Below are positions 20,403-29,427 of a stretch of 64,000 nucleotides of DNA, one piece after another. The stretch is taken from positions 1 through 64,000 of the forward strand of contig NZ_JAKSXW010000121.1 of the NCBI RefSeq assembly GCF_022829405.1, read 5' to 3'. The notes beneath the pieces were generated by a model. It was not told the DNA's origin. It saw only the letters and a list, made by a program, of their open reading frames with translations, and did no database searches. The number at the start of each line of letters is the position of its first letter. Within the stretch, counting starts at the first letter, position 1. This stretch comes from Methylobacterium sp. J-076. Its GTDB lineage: Bacteria; Pseudomonadota; Alphaproteobacteria; Rhizobiales; Beijerinckiaceae. The position numbers and the translations under genes are program-made.

Positions 20403-20726
20403 ATGCTCAGCACCGACACCGACATTCTCTCCGCCGCGGAAGCGTGGCGAGGCGAAGGGCGCGCCGTCGCCCTCGCCACCGTCATCGAGACATGGGGCTC
20501 GGCCCCTAGGCCGGTGGGCAGCCACCTCGTCATCGACGGCGGCGGCAACTTCCTCGGCTCCGTCTCGGGGGGCTGCGTCGAGGGGGCGGTGATCGTGGAG
20601 GCGGCGGAGGTCATCGAAGACGGGCGCCCCCGGGTTCTCGAATTCGGCGTGGCCGACGAGACCGCGTGGCGGGCGGGCCTGTCCTGCGGCGGCCGCATCC
20701 GCGTCTTCGTGGAACGGATCGACTGA
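20403..20726 (+). CDS. XdhC/CoxI-family protein, N-terminal half
   Basis: A 107-residue protein matching the XdhC_CoxI domain: TWGSAPRPVGSHLVIDGGG and SVSGGCVEGAVIVEA, then LSCGGRIRVFVE. XdhC proteins bind molybdenum cofactor and deliver its sulfurated form to xanthine-dehydrogenase-type enzymes. In PaoD/XdhC of E. coli and Rhodobacter both domains are one chain; here they are split. The stop shares a base with the next ATG (TGATG). First gene of a four-gene operon; the likely client PaoABC is at 34.5-38.4 kb. Confidence 0.88.
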   Translation: MLSTDTDILSAAEAWRGEGRAVALATVIETWGSAPRPVGSHLVIDGGGNFLGSVSGGCVEGAVIVEAAEVIEDGRPRVLEFGVADETAWRAGLSCGGRIRVFVERID

Positions 20727-21430
20727 TGCGCGCGGACATCCTGGCCGGGCTGAACGCCGAGCGGGCCGCCCGGCGGGCGGCCATCCTCGTCACCGCCATC
20801 CCCGATGGCGGGCAGCGCCTCGTGCGCGAGGCCGACATCCCCGGCGACCCCCTGGCGGACGTGCTCGCCCGGCACCTCGCCCAGGGCAAGAGCGGGCTGG
20901 CGACGCTGCCGGACGGCCGGCAGGCCTTCCTCACCGTGCAGGTGCCGCCGGTGCGCCTCGTGGTGGTCGGCGCCGTGCACATCTCCCAGGGGATGGTGCC
21001 GATGGCGGCTTCCCTCGACCTCGCCCTGACGGTGATCGACCCGCGCACCGCCTTCGCCACGCCGGAGCGGTTCCCCGGCGTCGATCTGGTGGCGGAATGG
21101 CCGGACGGGGCGCTCGGCGGACGTGTGCCCGCCCTCGACCGCTACTGCGCCCTGGCGGCCCTGACCCACGACCCGAAGATCGACGACCCGGCCCTCGCGG
21201 CGGCCCTGCGGGCGGGGTGCTTCTATATCGGCGCCCTGGGCTCCCGGAAGACCCATGCGGCGCGGGTGGAGCGGCTGACCCAGGCCGGGTTCACGCAGGC
21301 CGAGGTCGGCCGCATCCGCGCGCCCATCGGCCTGGCCATCGGCGCGGTGAGCCCGGCCGAGATCGCCCTGGCGGTCCTGGCCGAGATCGTGGCGGAGCTG
21401 CGCCGGGCGCCCCGGCCGGAGGGGCCGTGA
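20726..21430 (+). CDS. XdhC-family protein, C-terminal Rossmann half
   Basis: A 234-residue protein. Residues 85-130 hold a Rossmann-like start (RLVVVGAVHISQGMVPMAAS), and YIGALGSRKTHAARVERL and IGLAIGAVSPAEIALAVLAEI are the conserved XdhC C-terminal motifs. The N-terminal 70 residues are an extra region. It acts with the preceding gene in maturing molybdenum hydroxylases. It overlaps the next gene by GTGA, indicating tight translational coupling. Confidence 0.88.
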   Translation: MRADILAGLNAERAARRAAILVTAIPDGGQRLVREADIPGDPLADVLARHLAQGKSGLATLPDGRQAFLTVQVPPVRLVVVGAVHISQGMVPMAASLDLALTVIDPRTAFATPERFPGVDLVAEWPDGALGGRVPALDRYCALAALTHDPKIDDPALAAALRAGCFYIGALGSRKTHAARVERLTQAGFTQAEVGRIRAPIGLAIGAVSPAEIALAVLAEIVAELRRAPRPEGP

Positions 21431-22461
21431 GGTTCGGACCCGTCCCGGTCGCCGAGGCGGCGGGGCTCATCACCGCCCATTCCCTGCGCAGCGGCGGCAC
21501 CACCCTGCGCAAGGGCTCCACGATCACGCCCGAGATGGCGGCCCGCCTCGCGGCGGAGGGCGTGCGCGAGGTCGTGGCCGTCGCCCTGGACGGCGACGAC
21601 GTGGGTGAGGACGACGCCGCCGGCCGGTTGGCCGCCACCCTGTGCGATGCCCACCTCCGGGCCGAACTGCCCTTCACCGGCCGCTGCAACCTGTTCGCCA
21701 CGGCACCGGGCGTTCTGCTGATCGACCGCGGGCGGATCGACGCCGTGAACGGGGTCGATGAGGCCGTCACCGTGGCGACCCTGCCGGCCTTCAAGCCGGT
21801 GGCCGAGGGGGAGATGGTCGCGACCGTCAAGATCATCCCCTACGCCGTGCGCCGCGCGACCCTGGCCCTGGCCTGCACCGAGGCCGGGCATGGGGCGATC
21901 CGCGTGGCGCCCTACCGGCGGCGGCGGGTGGGCGTGGTCTCCACGCGCCTCGCCTCCCTCAAGGACGCCACGGTGGAAAAGACCCTGCGAGTCCTGGCCG
22001 AACGCCTCGCCCCGGCGGGGGCGGAGATCGTGGCCGAGACGCGGGTGGCGCATTCGGCCGCCGGCGTCGCTGCCGGCCTCGCCGGGGTGATCGGGGGCGC
22101 GGGCGCCGACCTCGCCGTGGTGTTCGGCGCCTCGGCCATCGCCGACCGGCGGGACGTGATCCCCGCCGGGATCGAGCGCGCGGGGGGAAGGGTGGACCAT
22201 CTCGGCATGCCGGTGGACCCCGGCAACCTGCTGCTCCTCGGATCCCTCGGGGACGTGCCGGTGATCGGCGCGCCGGGCTGCGCCCGCTCGCCCAAGGAGA
22301 ACGGGTTCGATTGGATCCTCCACCGGCTGCTGGCGGACGTGCCGGTCGACCGGGCGGATATCGTCGCCCTCGGGGTCGGCGGGCTGCTCATGGAGATCGT
22401 CTCGCGTCCGCAGCCCCGGGCGGGCGGGGCGACGGATACGGCCGAGGCCGGGGATGAGTGA
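21427..22461 (+). CDS. molybdopterin-binding protein (MoeA/CinA-like domain)
   Basis: A 344-residue protein. The C-terminal half has VGVVSTRLASLKDATVEKTL, then GADLAVVFGASAIADRRDVI and HLGMPVDPGNLLLLG, the layout of a molybdopterin-binding (MoCF) domain. A region of beta strands precedes it. In this gene order (XdhC, MPT-binding, MocA-like) such proteins hold the cofactor during cytidylation or handover; that role is inferred from context. GTG 21427 overlaps the upstream stop, and the end overlaps the next gene by eight bases. Confidence 0.82.
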   Translation: MRFGPVPVAEAAGLITAHSLRSGGTTLRKGSTITPEMAARLAAEGVREVVAVALDGDDVGEDDAAGRLAATLCDAHLRAELPFTGRCNLFATAPGVLLIDRGRIDAVNGVDEAVTVATLPAFKPVAEGEMVATVKIIPYAVRRATLALACTEAGHGAIRVAPYRRRRVGVVSTRLASLKDATVEKTLRVLAERLAPAGAEIVAETRVAHSAAGVAAGLAGVIGGAGADLAVVFGASAIADRRDVIPAGIERAGGRVDHLGMPVDPGNLLLLGSLGDVPVIGAPGCARSPKENGFDWILHRLLADVPVDRADIVALGVGGLLMEIVSRPQPRAGGATDTAEAGDE

Positions 22462-23065
22462 GGTCGCCACGATCCTCCTCGCCGCCGGGCGCGGCACCCG
22501 GTTCGGCGCCGCACCCAAACTCCTGGCGCATCTGGACGGCCGCCCCCTGGTGCGTCGCGCCGCCGAGGCCGCCCTCGCGGCCGGGCCGAGGCCGGTCGTC
22601 GTCGTGCTCGGCGCCCATGCCGACGCCGTGCGGACGGCCCTCGCCGGGCTGGACCTCGTCTTCGTGCGGAACGACGCCTATGCGGACGGGCTCTCCACCT
22701 CCCTCAAGGCGGGGCTCGCGGCGCTCCCGCCCGGCTGCGACGCGGCCATCGTGATGCTCGGGGACATGCCGCTGGTCGGCGCCCCCCTCATCGACCGCCT
22801 GGCCGAGGCCTTCGCGGCGGCGGACGGGGCTCCCTCTTCCGTCGTACCCGTCCACGAGGGGCGCCGGGGCAATCCGGTCCTGCTGAACCTGCGGCGGCTC
22901 GGCGCAAGCTTGGCGACCTTGACCGGAGACCGGGGCGCCGGCCCCCTCCTCGCCGGCCGCCCGGACGTGCTCGAGATCGCGGGCGACCCGGCCTCCGCCC
23001 TCGACATCGACACGCCGGAGGCCCTGGCCACCCTCGCTCCCTCGGCGTCGTCGCTCCGGGCCTAG
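22454..23065 (+). CDS. mocA: MocA-like molybdenum cofactor cytidylyltransferase
   Basis: A 203-residue nucleotidyltransferase. The signature AAGRGTRFGAAPKLLAHLDG binds CTP, VIVMLGDMPLV holds the metal-binding Asp, and GNPVLL with GDRGAG are substrate-side motifs. MocA adds CMP to Mo-molybdopterin to give the MCD form used by PaoABC-type aldehyde oxidoreductases. It is the last gene of the operon. A guanylyl-specific MobA-like activity is less likely given the xdhC context. Confidence 0.85.
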   Translation: MSEVATILLAAGRGTRFGAAPKLLAHLDGRPLVRRAAEAALAAGPRPVVVVLGAHADAVRTALAGLDLVFVRNDAYADGLSTSLKAGLAALPPGCDAAIVMLGDMPLVGAPLIDRLAEAFAAADGAPSSVVPVHEGRRGNPVLLNLRRLGASLATLTGDRGAGPLLAGRPDVLEIAGDPASALDIDTPEALATLAPSASSLRA

Positions 23066-23132
23066 GGCGTTCACTCGCCAACCTGGTTCGGGAGGCACCC
23101 GGGTGCCTTGCCCGGCACCACCCCCACCCCTA

Positions 23133-23155
23133 CCCCTCCCCACAAGGGGGAGGGG
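23133..23155. repeat. short GC palindrome (second repeat family)
   Basis: CCCCTCCCC-ACAAG-GGGGAGGGG is a perfect palindrome in the gap after mocA (23066-23301). A related element is at 34.4 kb. A half-arm of the first repeat family, GTCGGCGATGACGAGCGG, lies at 23270-23287. Confidence 0.6.
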
Positions 23156-23301
23156 ACCCGCACTGAGCCGTGGGGACAGCTGATCCGAGGTTCGCGGAAA
23201 ACGCCTGGCGGAGCGGTCCAGGGAAGCGGGTCACTTCTTGAGCGCCGACCATCGAGCCGCTTCGCTCCGTCGGCGATGACGAGCGGCCGGCGGCAAGGGC
23301 G

Positions 23302-23760
23302 TCACGTTTTCTGCCGTGCCTGCCACGCCGGATAGGGGGAGGCGCCCTCGGGCCGCATCTGCTCCAGCCGCATCGGCTGCTGGTCGAGGGGGCGGCACAG
23401 TTCCCCGTAGAGATCGGCGCTGCCGGCGCCGAATTCCTGCGCCTCCTCCGCGCTGAACGCGAAGTAGCCCCGCTTGAACCCCGCGAGGCGCATGGCCGCG
23501 TGACACATCGGGCAGGGCCGTCCGCTCGCGTACATCACGCAATCCGACAGGTCGTTCCGGCCGAGGATGCGGCTCGCCTCGTGGATGGCGACCATCTCGG
23601 CGTGGTTCGTCACGTCCTGCGTGAGGTGGATGGTGTTGGCCGCACGGGCGACGACGGCCCCGTCCCGGACGATGACCGCCCCATAGGGGCTCCCGCCCTC
23701 GGCGACATTGGTCTCGGCGATCGCGACCGCCTCGGCCATGAATTCCTCGTGCCGCCCCAT
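23302..23760 (-). CDS. nucleoside/guanine deaminase family protein
   Basis: A 152-residue zinc deaminase of the cytidine deaminase fold. Zinc ligands and catalytic Glu are in VTNHAEMVAIHEA (HAE) and GRPCPMCHAAM (PCxxC). The substrate loop and tail resemble bacterial guanine deaminase (GuaD) more than the tRNA deaminase TadA, but substrate is not proven. It hydrolyses exocyclic amino groups of purines or pyrimidines in the cytoplasm. It shares its strand with the radical SAM gene to the right, separated by 57 bases. Confidence 0.85.
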   Translation of the reverse strand: MGRHEEFMAEAVAIAETNVAEGGSPYGAVIVRDGAVVARAANTIHLTQDVTNHAEMVAIHEASRILGRNDLSDCVMYASGRPCPMCHAAMRLAGFKRGYFAFSAEEAQEFGAGSADLYGELCRPLDQQPMRLEQMRPEGASPYPAWQARQKT

Positions 23761-23817
23761 CCGACCCTCGCCAGCCTCACGTGATGCCTGGGCAGAACGT
23801 CGGCGGGGACGCAGGGT

Positions 23818-24885
23818 TCAGAAGGCATAGCGAACCGTGCAGTAGGGCATCTCCGCCGCGAGGAGATCCTTGAACCGGGCGAGCCAGCGCCCCTTCCACC
23901 TGGTGCGATAGCGCAGGTTGGTCTGGCCGCCCTCGGAGACTTTGACCTCCTGGATTTCGGGCCGCCACAGGAGGTCCTCCGCCCGGGGATGCCAGCCGAG
24001 GTTGACCTCGTGCAGCCCGGCGTTGTGCGTGAGCATGATGATCTCGCACCGCAGCTGCGCCTTCGACGCCGGGGAGAGCGCCGCATCGATCTGCCGGAAG
24101 AGGTCGCGCCAGTCCGCCTCCCAGCCCTCGTACATGATCACCGGCGAGAAGTTGGCGTGAACCTCGTAGCCGGCCCCAACGAAGTCATCGATGGCCGCGA
24201 TCCGTTCGGGGATGGGCGAGGTGCGCACATCGACCACCTTCGCGATCCGCTCCGGCATCAGCGAGAACCGGATCCGCGTCTTGCCGCGGGGCTCGTAGGT
24301 CAACAGGTCGCGGTTCACCGCCTTGGTGGCGAACGACGCCTTGGCGTTGGGGATGTCGCGGAACAGGTGGATGACATCACGCACCCCGTCGAACACCGCG
24401 GCATCGACGGACAGGTCCCCGTTCTCGCCGATATCGTAGACCCACAGGGCGGGATCGACGGAGTCGGGCTCCGGCAACGGCCCCTGGCGGCCCGCATGCC
24501 GGACGATCGCGGCGCAGGCCTTCTCCGTATTCACGAACAGCGTGATCGGGTTCGCGAAGCCCTTCCGCCGCGGCACGTAGCAATAGGCGCAGGCCATCGC
24601 GCATCCATTGGAGGTCGAAGGGGCGATGAAGTGGGCGCTGCGCCCGTTCGGCCGCATCGTCAGGCTCTTCTTCACCCCGAGGACCAGGGTCGAGCGCTTG
24701 ATGCGGATCCAATCCTCGACGGAACCTGCGTTGCCGTGAAGCTCGGGTATGTTCCAGTGGGACGGAACGGCGATCCGCTCGGCCCCCGGAAAGCGGGCCA
24801 GGATCGCCTGTCCGTGAGGATAGGTCTCGGCCGCCTCCTCGTAGAAGATCCGCTCGATCGAGATCAGTTCTCTGGACAGCGCCAT
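23818..24885 (-). CDS. spore-photoproduct-lyase-like radical SAM protein
   Basis: A 355-residue protein. The radical SAM cluster cysteines are C95, C99 and C102 in SNGCAMACAYCYVPRRKG, the Cx3Cx2C spacing of spore photoproduct lyase. Similarity extends through SHWNIPELHGN, ASFATKAVNRDLLTYEPRGK, RIRFSLMPERIAKVVDVRTS and HANFSPVIMYEGWEADWRDL. SPL repairs the thymine photoproduct of Bacillus spores; this bacterium makes no spores, so the substrate may be another DNA lesion. ATG 24885 is chosen; a start 24 bases upstream is possible. The long frame extending to 26922 is antisense to the next gene. Confidence 0.85.
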   Translation of the reverse strand: MALSRELISIERIFYEEAAETYPHGQAILARFPGAERIAVPSHWNIPELHGNAGSVEDWIRIKRSTLVLGVKKSLTMRPNGRSAHFIAPSTSNGCAMACAYCYVPRRKGFANPITLFVNTEKACAAIVRHAGRQGPLPEPDSVDPALWVYDIGENGDLSVDAAVFDGVRDVIHLFRDIPNAKASFATKAVNRDLLTYEPRGKTRIRFSLMPERIAKVVDVRTSPIPERIAAIDDFVGAGYEVHANFSPVIMYEGWEADWRDLFRQIDAALSPASKAQLRCEIIMLTHNAGLHEVNLGWHPRAEDLLWRPEIQEVKVSEGGQTNLRYRTRWKGRWLARFKDLLAAEMPYCTVRYAF

Positions 24886-25026
24886 AGGCAACCCTGACTT
24901 GCGGCTCATGAATATGGGCCACGACGCCCAGTGCGGCACCGGCCGTGACATTGCAGCCTGCGGGTGAATTGCGAGAATTTCTTTACCGCATGCGTGCAAT
25001 AGGCAGGGGGAGCAAGGAACCGGGTG

Positions 25027-26991
25027 ATGGCCGCGGAAGCAGGCAGCAACTCCGAGCCGGATGCGCGCCGAGAGCCGGTGCGACCGACGATGACCGACGC
25101 GCTGAACAGCGCGATTCGCCGCGATCAGCTGGATGCGGCCCGCCGGAGCGTCCTGCGGGCCCTGCTCATCAACGGTCTGTTGGGCCTCACCTGCCTCGCC
25201 GTCGCGATCCGCGCGGGGGAAGGTGCGGCCGGCGCGGTGTGGTTCGCCGCGTCGCTCATGGCCAACCTCCTCCGGGTCTATCTCTGCCGGGCCCCCTGCC
25301 GCGGCCTCGACGACGACGGCGCCACCGCCCCGGACGTGGCCGATGCGGCGGTGGACCGGCGGCTCCGCCTCTCCGCCTTCGCCGCCCTGCTGTCGGGCTC
25401 GGTCTGGGCGTTCCTCCCGGCCCTCTGCGCGGGCTACACCACGCCGCAGACGCTGTTCTACCTGACGGTGACCTGCGGCATCACGGCGGGGGCGGTCGGC
25501 TACGGCACGTCCTACGCCCGCATCCCCATCGCCTTCATCACCCCGCCGCTCCTGTCGACGGCCGGCTGCCTGATCAGCCTCGGGGAGTTCGACCAGTCCT
25601 GCCTTGCCGGGACCGTCCTTCTCTACCTCGCCGCCCTGGCGCGGACCTGCTTCGGGGCTGAGGCCAACTTCCGTAGGACGAGCGGCCTGAAGAACGAGGC
25701 CAACGCCCTGGCCGACAAGATGGCGGGGCGGGCCACCTGCGACGGGCTCACCGGCCTCCTCAACCGCGCCGGCTTCGCCGAGCAGGGCGAGCATTCCCAC
25801 GCCTCCTGCCTGATGCTGCTCGACCTCGACGGCTTCAAGTCGGTCAACGACATCTACGGCCACGGGACGGGAGACCAAGTGCTCGTCGAGGTCGGCCGGC
25901 GCCTCCGGGCGCAGGTGCCCCCGCGCGGCCTCGCCGCCCGGCTCGGCGGCGACGAGTTCGCCATCCTCTACGATCCGGCCGAGACCGGTGTCCCCTTCCG
26001 CGCCCTCGCCGAGGCGGTGATCGCGGCCATCGCCGAACCGTTCGACCGGTTCGATACCGGCCGCGTCGGCATCAGCATCGGCATCCATCTCGGCGTGGCC
26101 GAGAGCCTGACCGAGCGCCTCGTGCGCGCGGACGAAGCCCTCTACATGGCCAAGTCCACCGGCCGGAACCGGTACCACGTGTTCGACGACGAACTGCGCG
26201 ACCGCCTGGACATGCGGCGGGATGCGGAGCGCGACCTCCCCGACGCGCTGGCGGTGGGCGCCGTCGAGGTGTGGTTCCAGCCGATCTTCGATATCCGCGA
26301 CGGAAACCTCGCCGGGCTGGAGGCGCTGATCCGCTGGCACCACCCCCGGCACGGCTGGGTGCCACCGTCCGAGCTGATCGCCGCCGCGGCGATGACGGGG
26401 CTCACCGAGTCGCTGCTCCGGTTCATCCTCGACGGCGTCTGCCGGATGAGGCTCGCCCTGCGCGATCGCGGCCTGGGGGCGGTGCGGACCGGCATGAACG
26501 TCTGCCCCCGGGAGCTGGCGCAGGCCCCCCTCGATCAGATCATCCTCGGCAAACTGGCGGCCTTCGGCCTCAACGCGGACGGGCTGGAGATCGAGCTGAC
26601 CGAGGATATGGCGCTCGACGTGGCCGCGGTGTCCGAGAAGCTCACCAACCTGTCCCATGCCGGCGTCAGCATCGCCATCGACGATTTCGGCGTCGGGTAC
26701 TCCTCCCTGTCGCGCCTGCGCCAGCTTCGGGTGAACCGGGTGAAGATCGACCGCAGCCTCGTCACCGGCCTCGGCGAGGCGGACGACAAGCGCGGACTCG
26801 TCCAGGCCGTGATCGACCTCGGGCGGGCCCTGAGCCTTGAAGTGGTGGCCGAGGGCGTCGAGACCGAGACGGACCTCACGGCCCTGCGCGAGATGGGCTG
26901 TTCCCTCGTGCAGGGATACCATCTCGGCCGGCCGATGCGGGCCGATGCGATGCTCGACATGCTGGTGCCGCCCCGTCGGCAGGTGGCGTGA
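25027..26991 (+). CDS. membrane GGDEF-EAL cyclic-di-GMP protein
   Basis: About 654 residues. Five or six transmembrane segments (residues 40-215) lead to a GGDEF domain with intact GGDEF (about 307-311 in RLGGDEFAIL) and an EAL domain with intact GLEALIRW (E432) and DDFGVGYSS. The EGVET motif is also intact. Both synthesis (GGDEF) and hydrolysis (EAL) of cyclic-di-GMP are therefore possible. The N-terminal membrane part resembles an integral sensor without a separate periplasmic domain. ATG 25027 follows AAGGAACCGG. Divergent from the photolyase-like gene over about 140 bases. Confidence 0.9.
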   Translation: MAAEAGSNSEPDARREPVRPTMTDALNSAIRRDQLDAARRSVLRALLINGLLGLTCLAVAIRAGEGAAGAVWFAASLMANLLRVYLCRAPCRGLDDDGATAPDVADAAVDRRLRLSAFAALLSGSVWAFLPALCAGYTTPQTLFYLTVTCGITAGAVGYGTSYARIPIAFITPPLLSTAGCLISLGEFDQSCLAGTVLLYLAALARTCFGAEANFRRTSGLKNEANALADKMAGRATCDGLTGLLNRAGFAEQGEHSHASCLMLLDLDGFKSVNDIYGHGTGDQVLVEVGRRLRAQVPPRGLAARLGGDEFAILYDPAETGVPFRALAEAVIAAIAEPFDRFDTGRVGISIGIHLGVAESLTERLVRADEALYMAKSTGRNRYHVFDDELRDRLDMRRDAERDLPDALAVGAVEVWFQPIFDIRDGNLAGLEALIRWHHPRHGWVPPSELIAAAAMTGLTESLLRFILDGVCRMRLALRDRGLGAVRTGMNVCPRELAQAPLDQIILGKLAAFGLNADGLEIELTEDMALDVAAVSEKLTNLSHAGVSIAIDDFGVGYSSLSRLRQLRVNRVKIDRSLVTGLGEADDKRGLVQAVIDLGRALSLEVVAEGVETETDLTALREMGCSLVQGYHLGRPMRADAMLDMLVPPRRQVA

Positions 26992-27060
26992 GCAGGGCGC
27001 ACGCCCGCCCGGCCCGGCCGCACCGACAGCGAGGGCGCGGGGTGGCGCCGGGGAACGTCC

Positions 27061-28533
27061 CTAGTCCAGGCGGTAATCCGACAGCCGGGCGCGGCGGGCG
27101 CTGCGCCGGTAGGCCAGCACCGAATCCGGCCACAGGGTTGTGTTGCGGCCCTTGGCGTCGAGGTACCAGCTCGAGCAGCCCCCGGCCTGCCAGATGCTCT
27201 CCTTCATCCGGTTGCGGATGCGCTCCACGAAGCGCGTCTGCACGGGGTCGCGCACCTCGATCGCCTGCGAGCCCTTCGCCAGGGTCTTGAGGCAATCGAG
27301 GACGTGCCGGACCTGGATCTCGATCATCGCGATGATCGAGTTGTGGCCGATGCCGGTATTGGGGCCGAGGAGGATGAAGTAGTTCGGGAAACCGGACACC
27401 GTGATGCCCTGGAACGCCTGCATCCCGTCCGCCCAAGCCTCGGCGAGCCGCCGCCCCCCGCGGCCGACGACCTCCGTCCGGAGCGACCCGCCGACGACGT
27501 CGAACCCGGTGGCGTAGACGAGGGCGTCGAGGCGGTGCCGGGTGCCGTCGATCATCTCGACGCCGTCCGGGACGATCCGGGCGATCGATCCCGTCTCCAG
27601 GGTGACGGTGTCCTGCTGGACGGCGGCGTAATACTCGTCCGAGAGCAGCACGCGCTTGCAGCCGAACCGGTAAGTCGGCGTCAGCTTCCTGCGCAGGTCC
27701 TTGTCGGGCACCGCCTTGCGCAAATGGTGCCGGGCCATCGCCTCGGCCTGCGCCGTGACCTTCGAGACCCGGGTGAAACCGACCAGGGCCGGCAATTCGA
27801 GCCGCCAGAACAGGCGGGCCCGCTCCAGACGCCGCAGGATCGGATGGCGGGCGTAGCGCGCCTGCCGCTCGGGCGGGATCGCCCGGTCGTTCTTGGGCAT
27901 GATCCAGGGCGGGGTCCGCTGGAACACGGTGAGGTGCGCGGCGCTCCTCGCGAGTTCCGGCACGACCTGGATGGCGCTGGCGCCGGTGCCGATGATGCCG
28001 ACGGCCCGGCTGGCCAGGTCGATGGAGTGGTCCCAGGCGGCGGTGTGGAAGCTCGGCCCGGCGAAGTCGTCACGGCCGGGAATGGCGGGCAGGGCAGGGT
28101 GGTGCAGCCCGCCCGCCCCGGACACGATGGCGCGGGCCAAGACCTCGCCCCGGTCCGTCTCCGCGCGCCACAGGGCGCGCCCCTCGTCCCACACCGCCCG
28201 CCGGAGCGTGGTGCCGAACCGGATCAGCGGCATCAGCCCGTGCGACTCGGCCACCCCGCGCAGGTACGCCTCGATCTCCGGCTGCTTCGCATAGAGACGG
28301 CTCCAGTCGGCCTTCGGCGCGAAGGACAGGGAGTAGAGATGCGAGGGCACGTCGCAGGCCGCCCCGGGATAGGTGTTCTCCCGCCACGTCCCGCCGATCC
28401 CGGCGCCCTTCTCGATGACCGCGATGGGCCCGATCCCCTCTTCGCGGCAGCGGATCGCCATCGCGACCCCGGAGAAGCCGGCGCCGACGATGAGGACGGC
28501 GAGGATGCCGTCCGTCCCGGATGCGGGGCTCAT
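27061..28533 (-). CDS. FAD-dependent monooxygenase, Baeyer-Villiger type
   Basis: A 490-residue flavoprotein. VLIVGAGFSGVAMA binds FAD, GIIGTGASAIQVVPELA binds NADPH, and FAGPSFHTAAWDHSID is the Baeyer-Villiger fingerprint FxGxxxHxxxW[P/D]. These enzymes insert oxygen next to ketones or oxidise heteroatoms. Length is normal for type I. It is the last gene of an SDR/hydrolase/monooxygenase operon: alcohol dehydrogenation, ketone oxygenation and ester hydrolysis form a plausible route for alcohols or ketones. The substrate is unknown. Confidence 0.9.
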   Translation of the reverse strand: MSPASGTDGILAVLIVGAGFSGVAMAIRCREEGIGPIAVIEKGAGIGGTWRENTYPGAACDVPSHLYSLSFAPKADWSRLYAKQPEIEAYLRGVAESHGLMPLIRFGTTLRRAVWDEGRALWRAETDRGEVLARAIVSGAGGLHHPALPAIPGRDDFAGPSFHTAAWDHSIDLASRAVGIIGTGASAIQVVPELARSAAHLTVFQRTPPWIMPKNDRAIPPERQARYARHPILRRLERARLFWRLELPALVGFTRVSKVTAQAEAMARHHLRKAVPDKDLRRKLTPTYRFGCKRVLLSDEYYAAVQQDTVTLETGSIARIVPDGVEMIDGTRHRLDALVYATGFDVVGGSLRTEVVGRGGRRLAEAWADGMQAFQGITVSGFPNYFILLGPNTGIGHNSIIAMIEIQVRHVLDCLKTLAKGSQAIEVRDPVQTRFVERIRNRMKESIWQAGGCSSWYLDAKGRNTTLWPDSVLAYRRSARRARLSDYRLD

Positions 28534-29426
28534 GCCGTCACCCCCGGCCGGCCGGCGTGGCGCTTGAGGAAGGCGGCGGCCTCGTCCAGGGAGGCGGTCG
28601 CCTCCGGGAGGAACCGGTCGGCGAACTGCCACGCATGGGCCACCACCGGGAAGATCCGCAGGCCCGCCTCCACGCCGGCCGCCTTGGCCCGCTCGACCAT
28701 GCGCACGGAATCGTCGCGGAGCACTTCCCGGTCGCCGACGTGGAACAGCAGCGGCGGCAGGCCGGCGGGGTCGCCGTAGACCGGCGAGGCCAGGGGCATG
28801 CGCGGGTCGCGGTCGCCGAGATAGAGCGGCGCGATCTCGGAGATCGAGCGGGCGGTGAACATGGCGTCGCGCCACCCGTTCGCGACCCGGGAGCCATCGA
28901 CGGCGCCGATATCGGTCACGGGCGAGAACAGGCAGGCGGCCGAGGGGAGGGGGATGCTGCGTTCCTTGGCGGCCAGCATCGCCGCCAGGGCGAGGTTGCC
29001 GCCCGCCGATTCCCCCGCGAGGCTCGCGGGACCCGACGCGCGGAAGGCGGCCCAGGCCGCCACGACGTCCTCCAGCCCGGCCGGGAAGGGGTGCTCCGGC
29101 GCCAGCCTGTAGTCGGGGGCGAAGATCGTGAAGCCGCGCCGGGCGAGGGCGCCGGTCAGCGGGCGGTGGGTCTTGGGGGAGCAGGCGACGAAGCCGCCGC
29201 CATGGACGTAGAGCAGCCGGTGCGACGCGTCGCCGGAGACCGGCCGGACCCATTCGCCGGGGATGCCCCCCAGGGTGCCGGGTTCGAAGGTGGCATCCTT
29301 CGGATCGGGGAACGTGGCCCCGCCGAGGATGCGGCGGACGTCCTCGGTGCTGGCGGCGGTCGCCAGGGGCGCCTTCACGCGGCGCCGAACCATCCAGGCT
29401 CCGATATGGGCGCGCAGGCTCGCCAT
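28530..29426 (-). CDS. alpha/beta hydrolase, hormone-sensitive-lipase family
   Basis: A 298-residue esterase. The oxyanion motif is YVHGGGFVACS, the nucleophile is the Ser in LAGESAGGNLAL, and the acid/base are in HVGDREVLRDDS and AHAWQFADRF. It overlaps the monooxygenase start by four bases (ATGA). Product esters or lactones of a Baeyer-Villiger reaction are the natural substrate here, by context. Confidence 0.9.
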   Translation of the reverse strand: MASLRAHIGAWMVRRRVKAPLATAASTEDVRRILGGATFPDPKDATFEPGTLGGIPGEWVRPVSGDASHRLLYVHGGGFVACSPKTHRPLTGALARRGFTIFAPDYRLAPEHPFPAGLEDVVAAWAAFRASGPASLAGESAGGNLALAAMLAAKERSIPLPSAACLFSPVTDIGAVDGSRVANGWRDAMFTARSISEIAPLYLGDRDPRMPLASPVYGDPAGLPPLLFHVGDREVLRDDSVRMVERAKAAGVEAGLRIFPVVAHAWQFADRFLPEATASLDEAAAFLKRHAGRPGVTA

Positions 29427-29427
29427 C

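Noticed and set aside
24886..26922. Extension of the photolyase-like frame upstream
   Set aside because: The extension is antisense to the GGDEF-EAL gene; the SPL family start matches ATG 24885.
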